Assembly (NCBI RefSeq): GCF_026745355.1
Contig: NC_079205.1
Location: 8,334,863-8,398,862, forward strand
DNA length: 64,000 nucleotides
Direction of reading: 5' to 3'
From: Beta vulgaris subsp. vulgaris
Taxonomy: Eukaryota; Streptophyta; Magnoliopsida; Caryophyllales; Amaranthaceae
Shown here one piece after another: positions 56,001 to 64,000 of this stretch. The position numbers and the translations under genes are program-made. The stretch's first letter is position 1. The number at the start of each line of letters is the position of its first letter. Under the pieces are notes generated by a model. It searched no databases and was not told where the DNA came from. It worked only from the letters and a program-made list of their open reading frames with translations.

Positions 56001-58832
56001 ACCCAGAGCATGTGGTTTTATCTTAGTCTCAAGGAGACCAAACAGCCTAATTTTATGAGATAGATAAAGTTTTTTACCTCAATTTATTTTTTTGGCTGAT
56101 TGAGTTCCCTCACATTCCAACTCATCAAGCTATCCATTAGTTGTAGGAGGCTCCCCCTCCTCATTGATTTCCTCTAATTGTTCAAAAACCAGCCCACCCT
56201 TGTCCCTTGCTTCCTCCTGACCCTGCACAGACTCCATTTCTTTTGAAATAGCTAACACTGAAAAAGAATTCCTGATCTGGACAGGATTTCCACCTACTTC
56301 CTTGTTTGTTGTTGCAAGCTGCTCATTACTCTTGTTCTTTATGGGGATCATTCTGAACTCTCCATTTTCCGAGTCTTTGGCACCTTCTTTTGCATCCATT
56401 GAGTCTTGTGTTTCCTACCACACTCCTTAGCAACATGACCAATCCCTGAACAATTGTCACATCTTGTAGGCTTCCACTCATACTGAACACTCTGGACTAC
56501 ACTCATCCCTTTTTCATTTTCAAACTTAATCTCCACAGGGAAAGATTGATTTATTTGCACCTCAATCATCACTCTAGCATAATTCAATCTATCCTTCTTT
56601 AAGGTGGCTTGATCCAGTTTAACAAACTTGCCTATCCCTGCAGTTAACTTGGCCAGACACTTCTCCCCCCAGTATTTCAAATCCAGATTATGTAACTGAA
56701 TCCAAATAGGGACGGTCTTGACCTCCTCCTTCGTCAAATCCATATCCGATGTCCAAGCTTTCATTACTACAGGTTTTTTGTCAAAAAATTGGAATCCTCC
56801 CGCCAAGATTTCATCGCGTTGTTCTATGGTATTCAATCTCACAATGAACAATCCCTTCCCATAAGCAGCAACCTTATCAATCCCCTTCTTTCCCCAAATT
56901 CGCCTTATGAACCCCTCCATTACAGGAAAAGGAGGATTGGAACCTATTACATAACACACTATTGCATTCTCCCAGTATAACACTTCATCTTTAATATCCT
57001 CAAATTCAATTTTAATTGCAGGAATTGAAGAATTAACAACATTTCCATTGGTTCCATCAACTGAATCAATTTTTTCAAAATCAAGAAGTAAATTCCGAGA
57101 TTGAGGTATACTTACATTCTCCAATCGATTCTGAGTCTCCTTCATAATTGTCAACCATTCCGACAATTGATGTTTATCCTTCTGTTGTCTCTGTAATTCC
57201 TCAATCGAACGCCGGGGTGACAAAACCTCATTTCTTGGAGTCTCCATTTCCAGAACTTGAACTCCATGAATTTCTGCAATTGGACGTTCTTTCCTACCAA
57301 CAGTGGATCCTGATGGTTCAGTAGGCTTCTCTCCTCCTTTGTTTTATGGTGTACTTTGTTTCGCCTTTGCTTTCGAGCTTCTTGCCATGGCGACGATGAA
57401 GGTAAAACTGGTCTTACCCCTCACCGAGAGAAAAACGAAAGCCCGCGAAAAACTCCAGGTTGTTCTGAATCTTTTTTAATTGTAAAGTGAAATATATTTC
57501 TTCATTATTAAGTTGTTGTTATGAAGTTGATAGAATCCACCTATTTAACAAATTGTTAAGTACCGAACAAGTTTGACATTTTTTTTTTACTTTTGTTGAT
57601 TCACCTAACAAGTGTACATCGAAGTAAGTAGTGATTCTTGCACATCCGAAATACTATTTTCACATCTAAAACCTATATTTGCACATCTAAATACAATGTC
57701 TGCACATCCATAAATTATGTTCCCATATCCAAGATGCATATTTGCACATGCAAAACCTATATTTCACATTTAGATTGCAGATTTGCACATACAAGAAGTA
57801 TGCTTACACATCCAAAACGTATGTTTGCATAAGTAAAGACTATTTCTACATGGAAACAACATATTGCACATCCAAGACTATATTTGCACGTCTAAAATCA
57901 TGCTTGACATCCATAATGTGTGTTTACACATCCAATGATTAGGTTTGCACATCTAAAGAATATGTGTACTCATTTAAAATTAAACTTGCACATCCAAAAC
58001 TTACTACTTGCACATTCAAAGTGTGTGTTTGCACATCCGAAAATTTTAGTTGCCAAAAGAAGGCAAAACAAAACATTACAATGTTGTTTGGTACCAAACA
58101 GTGTGTATTTATCCTTTTTCAAACCAATATATGGACGTACCCAGCTGACATATCCTTATACGAGTCCCCAAGTGATTTCCTATCATTGTTACCCAGAAAC
58201 AATATGCCCAAATAATATTCATTTTAGTAACTTATTTATTTCTATTAAATTGTTCTATATTCTCCATTAGTAGTACTCTCAAATATAGAAGGAAAAATTG
58301 ACCTTCCCGATCCAAACTGTGGTTGGTGTTCAATTTTAAAGGTACCAACTTTTAATTATCTTAAAGTGGTCTCAATTTTTTGGGAGTATGCTCTCAAAAC
58401 GGTTCTTTAGCTTAGTTAAATTGCTAAAAAGGTTATTTGAACACAGAATATTCATTTGATAACCAATTTCGCAAGTTAACTTATTTGAAATATCGTTTTG
58501 GGAAGAAACTCGCACAAAGTTGGGACCGCTTTGATATAAACAATAGATCTTTCAAAATGAACGAATTATTGTTGAATTTTTTCAATATGAAAAGATGGGT
58601 AAGAAAAAGCCAAAAAAAACTTGTCAGTTCCAATAGGGCAAAGCAAAAAAAAACTTGCCAGTATCCAAATTTGCTATGATCATGCCATCTCCGTAGTTTG
58701 CTTTCTCCCATATCGAATCTTTGGATTCTGGTGCCTCTTTCGGCGGATAATGTAATCCCAAGAAATCCAGTGATTGAGTTGTTGCCATCTTAAGATTTCT
58801 ATTTTCGAAAATCGATGCAACATTAGGTTGTT
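44048..58832 (-). CDS. Subtilisin-like serine protease (subtilase, SBT5/AIR3-like), N-terminus not found
   Basis: Exons on the minus strand: 58659-58832, 52407-52515, 51614-52172, 50987-51062, 50507-50770, 50168-50282, 45113-45299, 44048-44595 (stop 44048-44050). Order: end of the I9 propeptide and [10 protein letters not shown], catalytic Asp in [13 protein letters not shown], catalytic His in [13 protein letters not shown], oxyanion Asn in SASNTG, PA-domain segment, [17 protein letters not shown], catalytic Ser in [13 protein letters not shown], then a C-terminal fibronectin-III-like domain. Plant subtilases of this type are usually secreted to the cell wall; the signal peptide exon lies outside or was not recognised. 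The first visible intron appears to use a GC donor. The 51614 donor is phase 0 but the 51062 acceptor needs phase 1, so a tiny exon is missed or the gene is damaged there. All four catalytic positions are present and no stop is seen in the exons. Confidence 0.87.
44755..44990. repeat. About 65 bp tandem repeat rich in TTGGTACCAA
   Basis: Three to four copies of a unit containing TTGGTACCAAGTAAGTATAA, TGGTACCAAA and GTTGATACCGAAGTTTA in the last subtilase intron (44596-45112). The unit is full of GGTACC palindromes. Confidence 0.7.
45677..46460 (+). pseudogene. Decayed copia gag-pol fragment
   Basis: Plus-strand frames give [20 protein letters not shown] with GSSF (altered protease DSGASFH context), then [29 protein letters not shown] wording (GAG-pre region). 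Frames change several times. It is antisense to the subtilase gene and lies in an intron. Downstream sequence to about 47160 may be its 3' part, but no LTR pair was found. Confidence 0.6.
47389..47651 (-). mobile_element. Non-autonomous Helitron (263 bp), same family as 24927-25436
   Basis: Minus strand: 5' end TCTATACTAATATATTAAAA preceded by A; 3' stem CCCCGGACATAGCCCGGG, then CCTAATAA and CTAG followed by T. Internal CTAGTGGTTAAAAC and GGATCGAAACC resemble tRNA A and B boxes. Intact termini on both sides. Confidence 0.82.
48003..48555 (-). mobile_element. Non-autonomous Helitron interrupted by a Stowaway
   Basis: Minus strand: 5' TCTCTATTACA at 48555, interrupted 11 bp in by the Stowaway 48313-48544; 3' hairpin GCATGCATCGAGTGCATG then ACTGG followed by T (CTGG fits CTRR). 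Internal sequence resembles 18408-18707 (AATTAATTGTTAA). The 5' flanking base is G rather than A. Confidence 0.65.
48313..48544. mobile_element. Stowaway MITE inside a Helitron
   Basis: CTCCCTCCGTCCTCTATTAG and mirror CTAATAGAAGACGGAGGGAG. Flanked by TA on the left and TG on the right, so one duplication base has changed. Confidence 0.85.
48997..49224. mobile_element. Stowaway MITE
   Basis: CTCCTTCCGTTTCAAAATAT and mirror ATATTTTGAAACCGAGGAAG; TA on the left, TG on the right. It lies in a subtilase intron. Confidence 0.78.
51063..51613 (-). other. Subtilase intron with unresolved splice phase
   Basis: Lies between the GNHLKIK exon and the [13 protein letters not shown] exon. Phase 0 donor (AAG|GTACATG) and phase 1 acceptor (TTTAG|GC) do not fit together, so a small exon may be hidden here. 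I found none with convincing borders. Confidence 0.55.
53000..53973 (-). pseudogene. LINE ORF2 C-terminal part
   Basis: Two frames: 53707-53973 has [20 protein letters not shown] and [20 protein letters not shown]; 53230-53631 has [20 protein letters not shown] and [20 protein letters not shown]. These follow RT in plant L1 elements, before the zf-RVT domain, which is decayed in 53000-53230. A frameshift lies near 53650-53707. Confidence 0.8.
53897..54982 (-). pseudogene. LINE reverse transcriptase
   Basis: Minus strand, 361 codons open: [40 protein letters not shown] (usual PI changed to KL), [60 protein letters not shown], and catalytic FADDLLMF (FADD form of YxDD). It copies LINE RNA at the nicked target site. 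The next ORF2 part continues in another frame. Confidence 0.93.
55022..56125 (-). pseudogene. LINE apurinic-type endonuclease region
   Basis: Near 56095-56125 the minus strand reads [12 protein letters not shown] start of an exonuclease-endonuclease-phosphatase domain. 55701-55967 gives [20 protein letters not shown] and WVIL, where a frameshift cuts GDFN. 55022-55714 gives [29 protein letters not shown] and the EYDHCPVIL (SDH-like) active-site segment. Intact versions nick the target DNA. Confidence 0.85.
56130..57388 (-). pseudogene. LINE ORF1 (DUF4283 plus zinc knuckle)
   Basis: ATG at 57388 ([14 protein letters not shown]), then a TAA at codon 15, after which the frame continues to 56348: [20 protein letters not shown] (DUF4283 start), [40 protein letters not shown], and zinc knuckle [14 protein letters not shown] (C-x2-C-x4-H-x4-C). 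A frameshift near 56390 moves the acidic tail to another frame (56130-56399). It is an RNA-binding chaperone-type protein in intact LINEs. Confidence 0.85.
57635..58045. repeat. Minisatellite of about 21-22 bp units
   Basis: Roughly 18 diverged copies of a unit like TTTGCACATCCAAAACGTATG run head to tail between the LINE and the upstream exon, within the GC-AG intron. Unit length varies between 20 and 23 bp, and substitutions cluster in the last third. Confidence 0.85.
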
Positions 58833-58899
58833 CTGCAAGAAAATCACCAAGTAAAATTATACATATCCTCACAAATCTATTATTTTATTTATTAGAAAA

Positions 58900-59117
58900 G
58901 ATAATTAGTCCGAATACCAACCCCTACTAGGCTACTAGCATGTAGAGCACACTAACACAGAGGTTGGGTACAAGGTTAAACAGTCGAAAGATAACAAGTC
59001 TAAAGGCCCATTGCCACCACAAGTGAATACCCTAATATATTGTTGGGATGAGGATTCGAACCCTGGGAAAATGTCCTAAAATTCGAGGTGTTACTCCACT
59101 GAGTTACCACCTCTTCC
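58900..59117 (-). mobile_element. tRNA-derived SINE
   Basis: Minus strand: head GAGGAAGAGGTGGTAACTCA, A box TGGTAACTCAGTGGAG (about 59093-59108), B box GGTTCGAATCC (59052-59062, perfect consensus), then about 140 bp unrelated to tRNA ending near TTCGGACTAATTATC. Spacing between boxes is tRNA-like. Boundaries are approximate and no target duplication was identified. A plain tRNA relic is the alternative. Confidence 0.65.
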
Positions 59118-59227
59118 TCATACCCTCATAAATCTATAATTATACGAAAATTTAATGCCACGCATTACTAGTATTACTAGTATTACTATGTATTATTATT
59201 TTATTACTATTATATATAACATTTAGT

Positions 59228-59243
59228 AATAATAATGATAATA

Positions 59244-59325
<82 letters not shown>

Positions 59326-59327
59326 TA

Positions 59328-59421
<94 letters not shown>

Positions 59422-59422
59422 T
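59228..59422. repeat. AAT/ATT trinucleotide microsatellite (about 190 bp)
   Basis: Over 60 nearly uninterrupted (AAT)n units with a few GAT interruptions at the left and a single ATAT break near 59329. Long open frames of Ile/Tyr or Asn are artefacts. Confidence 0.95.
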
Positions 59423-59589
59423 TCAAGTCATGTACATTGATTTTTTTCAAAATTTCTCAAATTTTATTGTTTATTTGAGTTTCTTTCCTCTAATTGCTTC
59501 TATAATACCTCTCATGATTGGTTTAAAATGAATTTAGCATGCTACTTATAATACCAAGATGCATCATTCTTTACTAATCTCATTTTCTA

Positions 59590-59660
59590 AGTTACTCTAA
59601 AGTTAACTGCGCTTGGGTAGGAGTAGTCTTAGGATGGATTACAACCGAGGATGTTTATCA
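59590..59660 (+). other. 5S rRNA-like block in the left Cassandra LTR
   Basis: AAAGTTAACTGCGCTTGGGT followed by AGGAGTAGTCTTAGGATGGA corresponds to the 3' half of plant 5S rRNA with its internal control region. It is too diverged and incomplete to be a 5S gene. Confidence 0.8.
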
Positions 59661-60009
59661 TGATGCACAAAAGTGATGACAAAATGTGCCGTAAGAACTT
59701 GTCTTTGTTTGTAGGACACTTGTTGGCCCAAGATACGCATTGGTTAATGATAAACTCGACTCCAAGGTTAGTTGCCTAGTCGAGGAGGATGCTGGAGCTA
59801 TATAATTGGTTGTGGTCGAATATGTTATTAGTGATCAGGTTGGGGCTAACCACATGTTGTTGGGCCGAACATGTGAAGTCCTAAGTGAAACGAGGTCGTT
59901 ACTTGCCTGAAGTGGGGTATTTAATATCCCTCATGATTATTGTTTCAAAAGACATTTAGCAGACCACTTATACTAATAAAATATATATTTCTTTTAGAGA
60001 GTGCATTTC

Positions 60010-60080
60010 CTAAATTACTCCAAAGTCAAGCCTGCTTGGCTGGGAGTAGTCTTCAGATGGGTGACCTTTTATGAAATTTA
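60010..60080 (+). other. 5S rRNA-like block in the right Cassandra LTR
   Basis: CTCCAAAGTCAAGCCTGCTT followed by GGGAGTAGTCTTCAGATGGG and TGACC. It is the same 5S segment as in the left LTR, keeping the GATGGGTGACC motif better. Confidence 0.82.
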
Positions 60081-60205
60081 TCAGGGTGTACTTAAGGAAA
60101 AGTTATAGATTAAAAGAACTTGTGTTGGTATCGGAGGATAATTGTTGGTCTTAGATTTGCATTAGTGAAGATAAAATCAAGCCCATTTAGGGTCAGAGTG
60201 TTACA

Positions 60206-61685
60206 AGACTTACAACTTCTCAATTATCTACTGAATTCAGTTCACAGACGTTGATGTTTTTTCCCAGTTTATGGAGTATATTGAAAATCATATGTTGAGT
60301 GCATCTGGTTTGTAATTGTTGGAATTGATGGACATATAGGTTTTGGAGAAGAGTTGAAGGGATAATTTCTTGAATTAAAGGAATGTTGAAATACGTGATT
60401 TTAGGCGTGTTTTTTTAAGAAAAAGGGAAGAAGAAAAAGCCATATTGTCTCAGGCAAATGTTCTCTATTGTAATGCAAAACAGAAGGGTTAAGCATGACA
60501 CTTGTTGTTTACTCTTTTTTCCAATTTCAGGAAAGGAATAGAGAGAGCTTATGCCAGACAATTGTTCTCTACCACTAAGCATAAACAAGGATTCTATCTA
60601 TAGTTCTATAAACTTTGTAGAGCGCTTAGCAGAAAAATGGTATGCTCCGAATATGTTTTATAAAACCTATTCTCTTTGCCCTTTATTATAATAGTGTTTG
60701 AAAAAGGTTTAAAGAGTATTGTTTCTTAATAACATATTGAATTCACTTTCCCATTCTTAAGTATTAGGTAAACCTTCACTTAATTTTACAAACATTAAAA
60801 AAAATTATACATCATCTATATAAAAGAGGAACATTACAGGAGCATGAATAATACCAAATAGGATTGTCATGTTTTTTTTTTAAATAGAGTTCTATAGTAT
60901 ATCCTCCGTCCCCAAAAGGATTTGCCATATCTTCTTTTCATGTGTGCCAATGTAAAATATGTATCATTAATATCTTTAGTTATATATTAGTAAAGATTGT
61001 CAAATTTTGATTTTCGTAATTTAGTAACTCAGATGAATCAAACAATGCCTTATAAGACTATAATTTTTATATATCGGAAAGAATTTAGATTTGCAAAGAT
61101 GGGACGAATGAATTTAGGAAAAAAGAACGGTAGAAAAAAAATGTCAAGATAAAAAATCGATATTCTTCACAAAACAGACTCACCAAGATTCGAATTATAT
61201 ACCGGTTGATGAAAAACCCGTTATCTTACCAACTACTCAACTTTATTTTTAACTAGTATATTCGTAGTACTAGGTTAAGTACTAAATTTCGGGGGCCCTC
61301 TAGTACCAGGGCCTTATGCGGTCGCCCATCCTACACCTTCCAAGAACCTCCTTTGAGGTTAACAAGCACATATTGTCGCACAACATTGGTTTAACTTTAG
61401 TTCTCCATTTAGTTTCTCTAGCTACTATTTTGCCTATCTCTTAGTTATTTTGTTTCAGCTGATGTCAAAATAAAAAACAATTTTGCATCTTCAATTTCTT
61501 ATCGACACTTTGTGATGAACCACACCACTAAAACATAAAATTGAGGTAAGTAATCTCATATTTTTGGCTGAACAAATTTATCCATTATGTTACAAAACCA
61601 ATCATTCTTGAATAATTGAAGATTAAAGCGAAAATAATTATTGAAGAAATAGAAGTTGAGTGTGAAAGCTAATTAAAATAAAAAC
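60206..61685. other. AT-rich sequence, few weak features
   Basis: No gene recognised and no first subtilase exon found. 60901-61135 begins TCCTCCGTCCCC after TATA like a Stowaway, but has no clear right end. 61170-61250 read on the minus strand has TGAGTAGTTGGTAAGA and ATTCGAATCTTGG, weak tRNA-like boxes. Confidence 0.5.
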
Positions 61686-61688
61686 CTA

Positions 61689-61984
61689 GGGTGTGTGGTT
61701 GGATAGAAAATATTTCCAACATCTAGCGAAAAACTCAATCATTTTAATTTTCCTTTAATTTGTTTGGTTGCTGACTTTCCTTTGAACTCATTATCCTGTG
61801 TTTATGTTGTGTTATTGTTTAATAGAGTGGGGAAAGTGTGGCTTCCCTTGCCTCCCTAGGGAAAGTAATTTTCTACCCTTGGACAATGAAGTTTAACCCA
61901 TAATTTCCCTTGCTTGATCCCACCAAAGCAAATAGAGGGAAATAATTTTCCTGAAAAAGACTTTCCTCACAGCCGAACACACCC
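61689..61984. mobile_element. Tourist/Harbinger-like MITE
   Basis: Left end GGGTGTGTGGTTGGATAG and right end reading, reversed, GGGTGTGTTCGGCTGTG; flanked by CTA at 61686-61688 and 61985-61987. 296 bp, no coding sequence. TIR matching beyond 10 bp is imperfect. Confidence 0.65.
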
Positions 61985-62579
61985 CTAATGAGAATTGAGG
62001 AATAATTGACCAAGTGGGGAGCACTGAAGTAACATAAAAATAATAATTTGGGTACCCTAGTAGTCTATAAATATAAAAATGGGGCCTATTGCCTAACCCT
62101 TATCGTGCCTCTTTTGGATCAAGTAACTCGGTTAGGGTATTTTCGGACACCTCTATTAAGCATGGTAAATAATTTCTCTTGAACTTTATTAGGAATGTTA
62201 CGGATAATAAAGTAATATAGTTTCCTAATACTAATTATATACTTATTGAAAGTATTCCTAAGATAATAATATATTGCTAAAGTTATTATCATCATTTTAC
62301 TATCTGTAATCTATATAATACTATAAAGCAATAAGGATTTGTTTATGTGTCAAGAGCAAATTGAATTGCTGATGTGTCAATCCTTTATAATATCTTTTAC
62401 AATTTTTTGCCACGCACGTGTATTTGTCTTTAAATATTTATGTTATACATTACTTTTTTTTAGGCATATAGTTGGAAAGCTATTTAAGAAAGTTCTCTGT
62501 TATGGAATGTAAATCAACTAAATTTTAGGAATCGATTGCTATTAATTAGTAATTAATTATGCATCATAAAACTGCCAAA

Positions 62580-62770
62580 AAAAATATATCTCCTAAATCC
62601 GATATTTTAGGCACTAATTAAATAAATCATATCCCCTAAATACGGTATTTTAGAAACTAAATAAAAAATCATATCCCCTAAATTCGGTATTTGAGTTACT
62701 AATCATATATTTTGGCACTAATTAAGAAATAAATTTATTGCAAGAAGCTGATATTTTAGGTACTACTTAA
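62580..62770. repeat. About 50 bp AT-rich tandem repeat
   Basis: Three to four diverged units containing ATATCCCCTAAAT, CGGTATTTTAG and CACTAATTAA. Confidence 0.65.
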
Positions 62771-63129
62771 GGTATTACAACTATTTAAATGAACATGTTG
62801 TACTCTGTTCTTAAACCCAAAAACAAAAGTCTTAACATATTATAATATTAAACTTAAAGTTTACCAAGGGACGTATTAATCATACAATAAGTTGTATTAT
62901 AGGTTTTTTTTAAAAGTTCAAATTATAAGATCATTGACCACATATCCACACCATCAAAATTATAAGTTCGTTGCAAACTATAAGATTGTGGGCCGTCATA
63001 TTACAAAGACTACGATGTATCCCATAAAACGATGATAATTATTAGTGAGTTACAATGTGATTAGCAATACAAAACACGATCCATGATAAAATCAATAAAA
63101 ATTGATATTAGCACATCATGTATAACACA

Positions 63130-63285
63130 AAAAATAAACATCTTATGTATTAACACTTATCTTGCATAAAATTAAAGAATAAACATCTTATGTACTAACA
63201 CTTAGCTTGCACAAAAGAATAAACATCTTATGTACTAATACTTGCACAAAAGTCTAAACATCTTATGTACTAACACCTAATATTA
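63130..63285. repeat. About 35-45 bp tandem repeat
   Basis: Four copies of ATAAACATCTTATGTACTAA followed by CACTTAGCTTGCACAAAAG, unit length shrinking to the right through small deletions. Confidence 0.75.
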
Positions 63286-64000
63286 AACTATCAACTAAAA
63301 AATGGATTAGCCAATATATAAATAGATAAGGAAAGATAACAAAGTCTCAACAAAAATTAACTTTTACTTGGCTCATGACGTTTGGAAAACTTAAAGGAGG
63401 GTAACCTAATTGTAACAACAAACATGAGATGTCTTAAAGTTTAGTATAATAACAAGGGGACCCCTTTCATTGTACAAAATATCACATCGTAATATTTAAA
63501 ATTCGCTAGGAATATGCTAAATATCTTAACTGGTAAATGTATGGCATCTCTATGTAAGGTTAAAGATTAAAATTACATATAGAACTTATGTGAAATTTAT
63601 TGTCCATAATTTTAGTGTAGTTGTATCTTTGTGAAGTTTATAAGTCATATAGTATATTTGTTCGGTTTATTTACAACAACCATATCACAAGTAAAAAAAA
63701 AATAATATTACCATACATATGAAATTTAAGAGCTTATAATTTCTAGGTGTTCATCTCAAAGATATTTCCACATATAAATTGATTTTTATTTCTATATATT
63801 ACCGTCCATTTGGTACAAGTATTATTGACCTGGGTCAGTGAGCTAATCACAAACTCACAATACAAATGAAAAAAAGGGTGAATTGTGCATGTAACAAATA
63901 ATTGACAATACAATTTATTCTATATTTTACTTTCCAAAATAAATAAAAAAATGCTGGGTCAAATAGTATGAAACTTACAAGCTTTAAATTCTAAGAGAGG
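63286..64000. other. AT-rich sequence at the right edge
   Basis: Nothing recognised on either strand. The missing 5' exons of the subtilase gene may lie beyond this edge. Confidence 0.5.

Larger units (their letters stand above)
52658..57462 (-). mobile_element. L1-type LINE retrotransposon, nearly full length, inactive
   Basis: Minus-strand order: ORF1 (56130-57388), endonuclease, reverse transcriptase and C-terminal zinc-binding region, ending in a poly-A (T run 52659-52669). TTCTGAAT occurs on both sides (52650-52657 and 57463-57470) as a target duplication. Same sense as the host gene. Frameshifts and one early stop make it dead, but most of the frame is open, so the insertion is not ancient. 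Confidence 0.88.
52516..58658 (-). other. Subtilase intron with GC donor (GC-AG) holding a LINE and a minisatellite
   Basis: Donor reads ACTG|GCAAGT on the minus strand and acceptor TTGGACAG|GTGTTTGG. Only this pairing joins DTG to VWPES in frame. The 6.1 kb intron is mostly the LINE 52658-57462 and the repeat array 57635-58045. Confidence 0.75.
59501..60205 (+). mobile_element. Cassandra-type TRIM retrotransposon
   Basis: Two related direct repeats (about 59501-59780 and 59920-60205) share TAATA-CC-CTCATGATT starts, a 5S rRNA-like block, CTTGT, TTGTTGG and GCATT segments. A polypurine AAGTGGGGT precedes the second copy; the right end is GTGTTACA. No coding sequence. LTRs carrying 5S rRNA sequence define Cassandra elements. 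LTR edges are approximate and no target duplication was seen. Confidence 0.8.

Noticed and set aside
57635..58045. Regular short repeats resembling a CRISPR array
   Set aside because: Units are continuous 21-22 bp tandem copies without unique spacers, in a plant intron, with no cas genes. It is a minisatellite.
59223..59531. Long open frames of poly-Ile/Tyr and poly-Asn
   Set aside because: Produced by the AAT/ATT microsatellite.
59590..60080. Functional 5S rRNA genes
   Set aside because: Only the 3' half is present, diverged, and repeated in LTR context with a polypurine tract; this is Cassandra, not a 5S array.
60901..61135. Another Stowaway MITE
   Set aside because: Left end TCCTCCGTCCCC looks right but I found no matching right inverted repeat or TA border.
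61170..61250. tRNA gene on the minus strand
   Set aside because: A- and B-box-like words occur but the B box is imperfect and no cloverleaf stems are evident; at most a SINE relic.

Overview
This is about 64 kb of plant nuclear DNA. It holds two split host genes, both on the minus strand: an ARF-GAP gene of the AGD5/NEVERSHED type at the left end and a subtilisin-like protease (subtilase) gene at the right. The AT-rich gene-poor composition, GT-AG introns, Ty1/copia and L1-type elements, Helitrons, Stowaway/Tourist MITEs, CACTA and Mutator-like elements and a Cassandra TRIM point to a dicot. I cannot fix the species; no prokaryotic features are present.

Layout. 1-11871: ARF-GAP gene, nine exons found, 3' end outside the window; its introns hold MITEs. 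12040-13741: a minus-strand Helitron carrying a Mutator-like MITE at its 3' end, starting about 170 bp upstream of the ARF-GAP start codon. 14450-15100: decayed Helitron PIF1-type helicase. 15263-18084: two Mutator-like TIR elements, the larger holding a 1.36 kb solo LTR. 18408-18707: small Helitron. 18740-21243: rearranged copia element with LTRs in opposite orientations. 22547-24672: CACTA end carrying a second solo LTR of the same family, itself holding a Stowaway. 24927-26642: two abutting Helitrons. 27980-28496: Stowaway inside Stowaway. About 30640-40507: one large copia element (minus strand) interrupted by two further solo LTRs and a CACTA MITE.

44048-58832: subtilase gene, eight exons found, all four active-site residues present, first exon(s) not found. 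Its introns hold a decayed copia fragment, Helitrons, Stowaways, a 4.8 kb LINE and a minisatellite. 58900-64000: tRNA-derived SINE, a 190 bp AAT microsatellite, a Cassandra TRIM with 5S rRNA sequence in both LTRs, a Tourist-like MITE and two AT-rich tandem arrays.

The target-site duplications give a relative order for several insertions: Stowaway in solo LTR in CACTA; solo LTR in Mutator-like element; Mutator-like MITE in Helitron; two solo LTRs and a CACTA MITE in copia. No new cellular pathway is evident. The most unusual structures are the two-headed Helitron present twice, the copia insertion with U3 ends on both sides, and the GC-AG intron in the protease gene. All splice sites, domains and repeats were read by eye; no alignment or database search was run.
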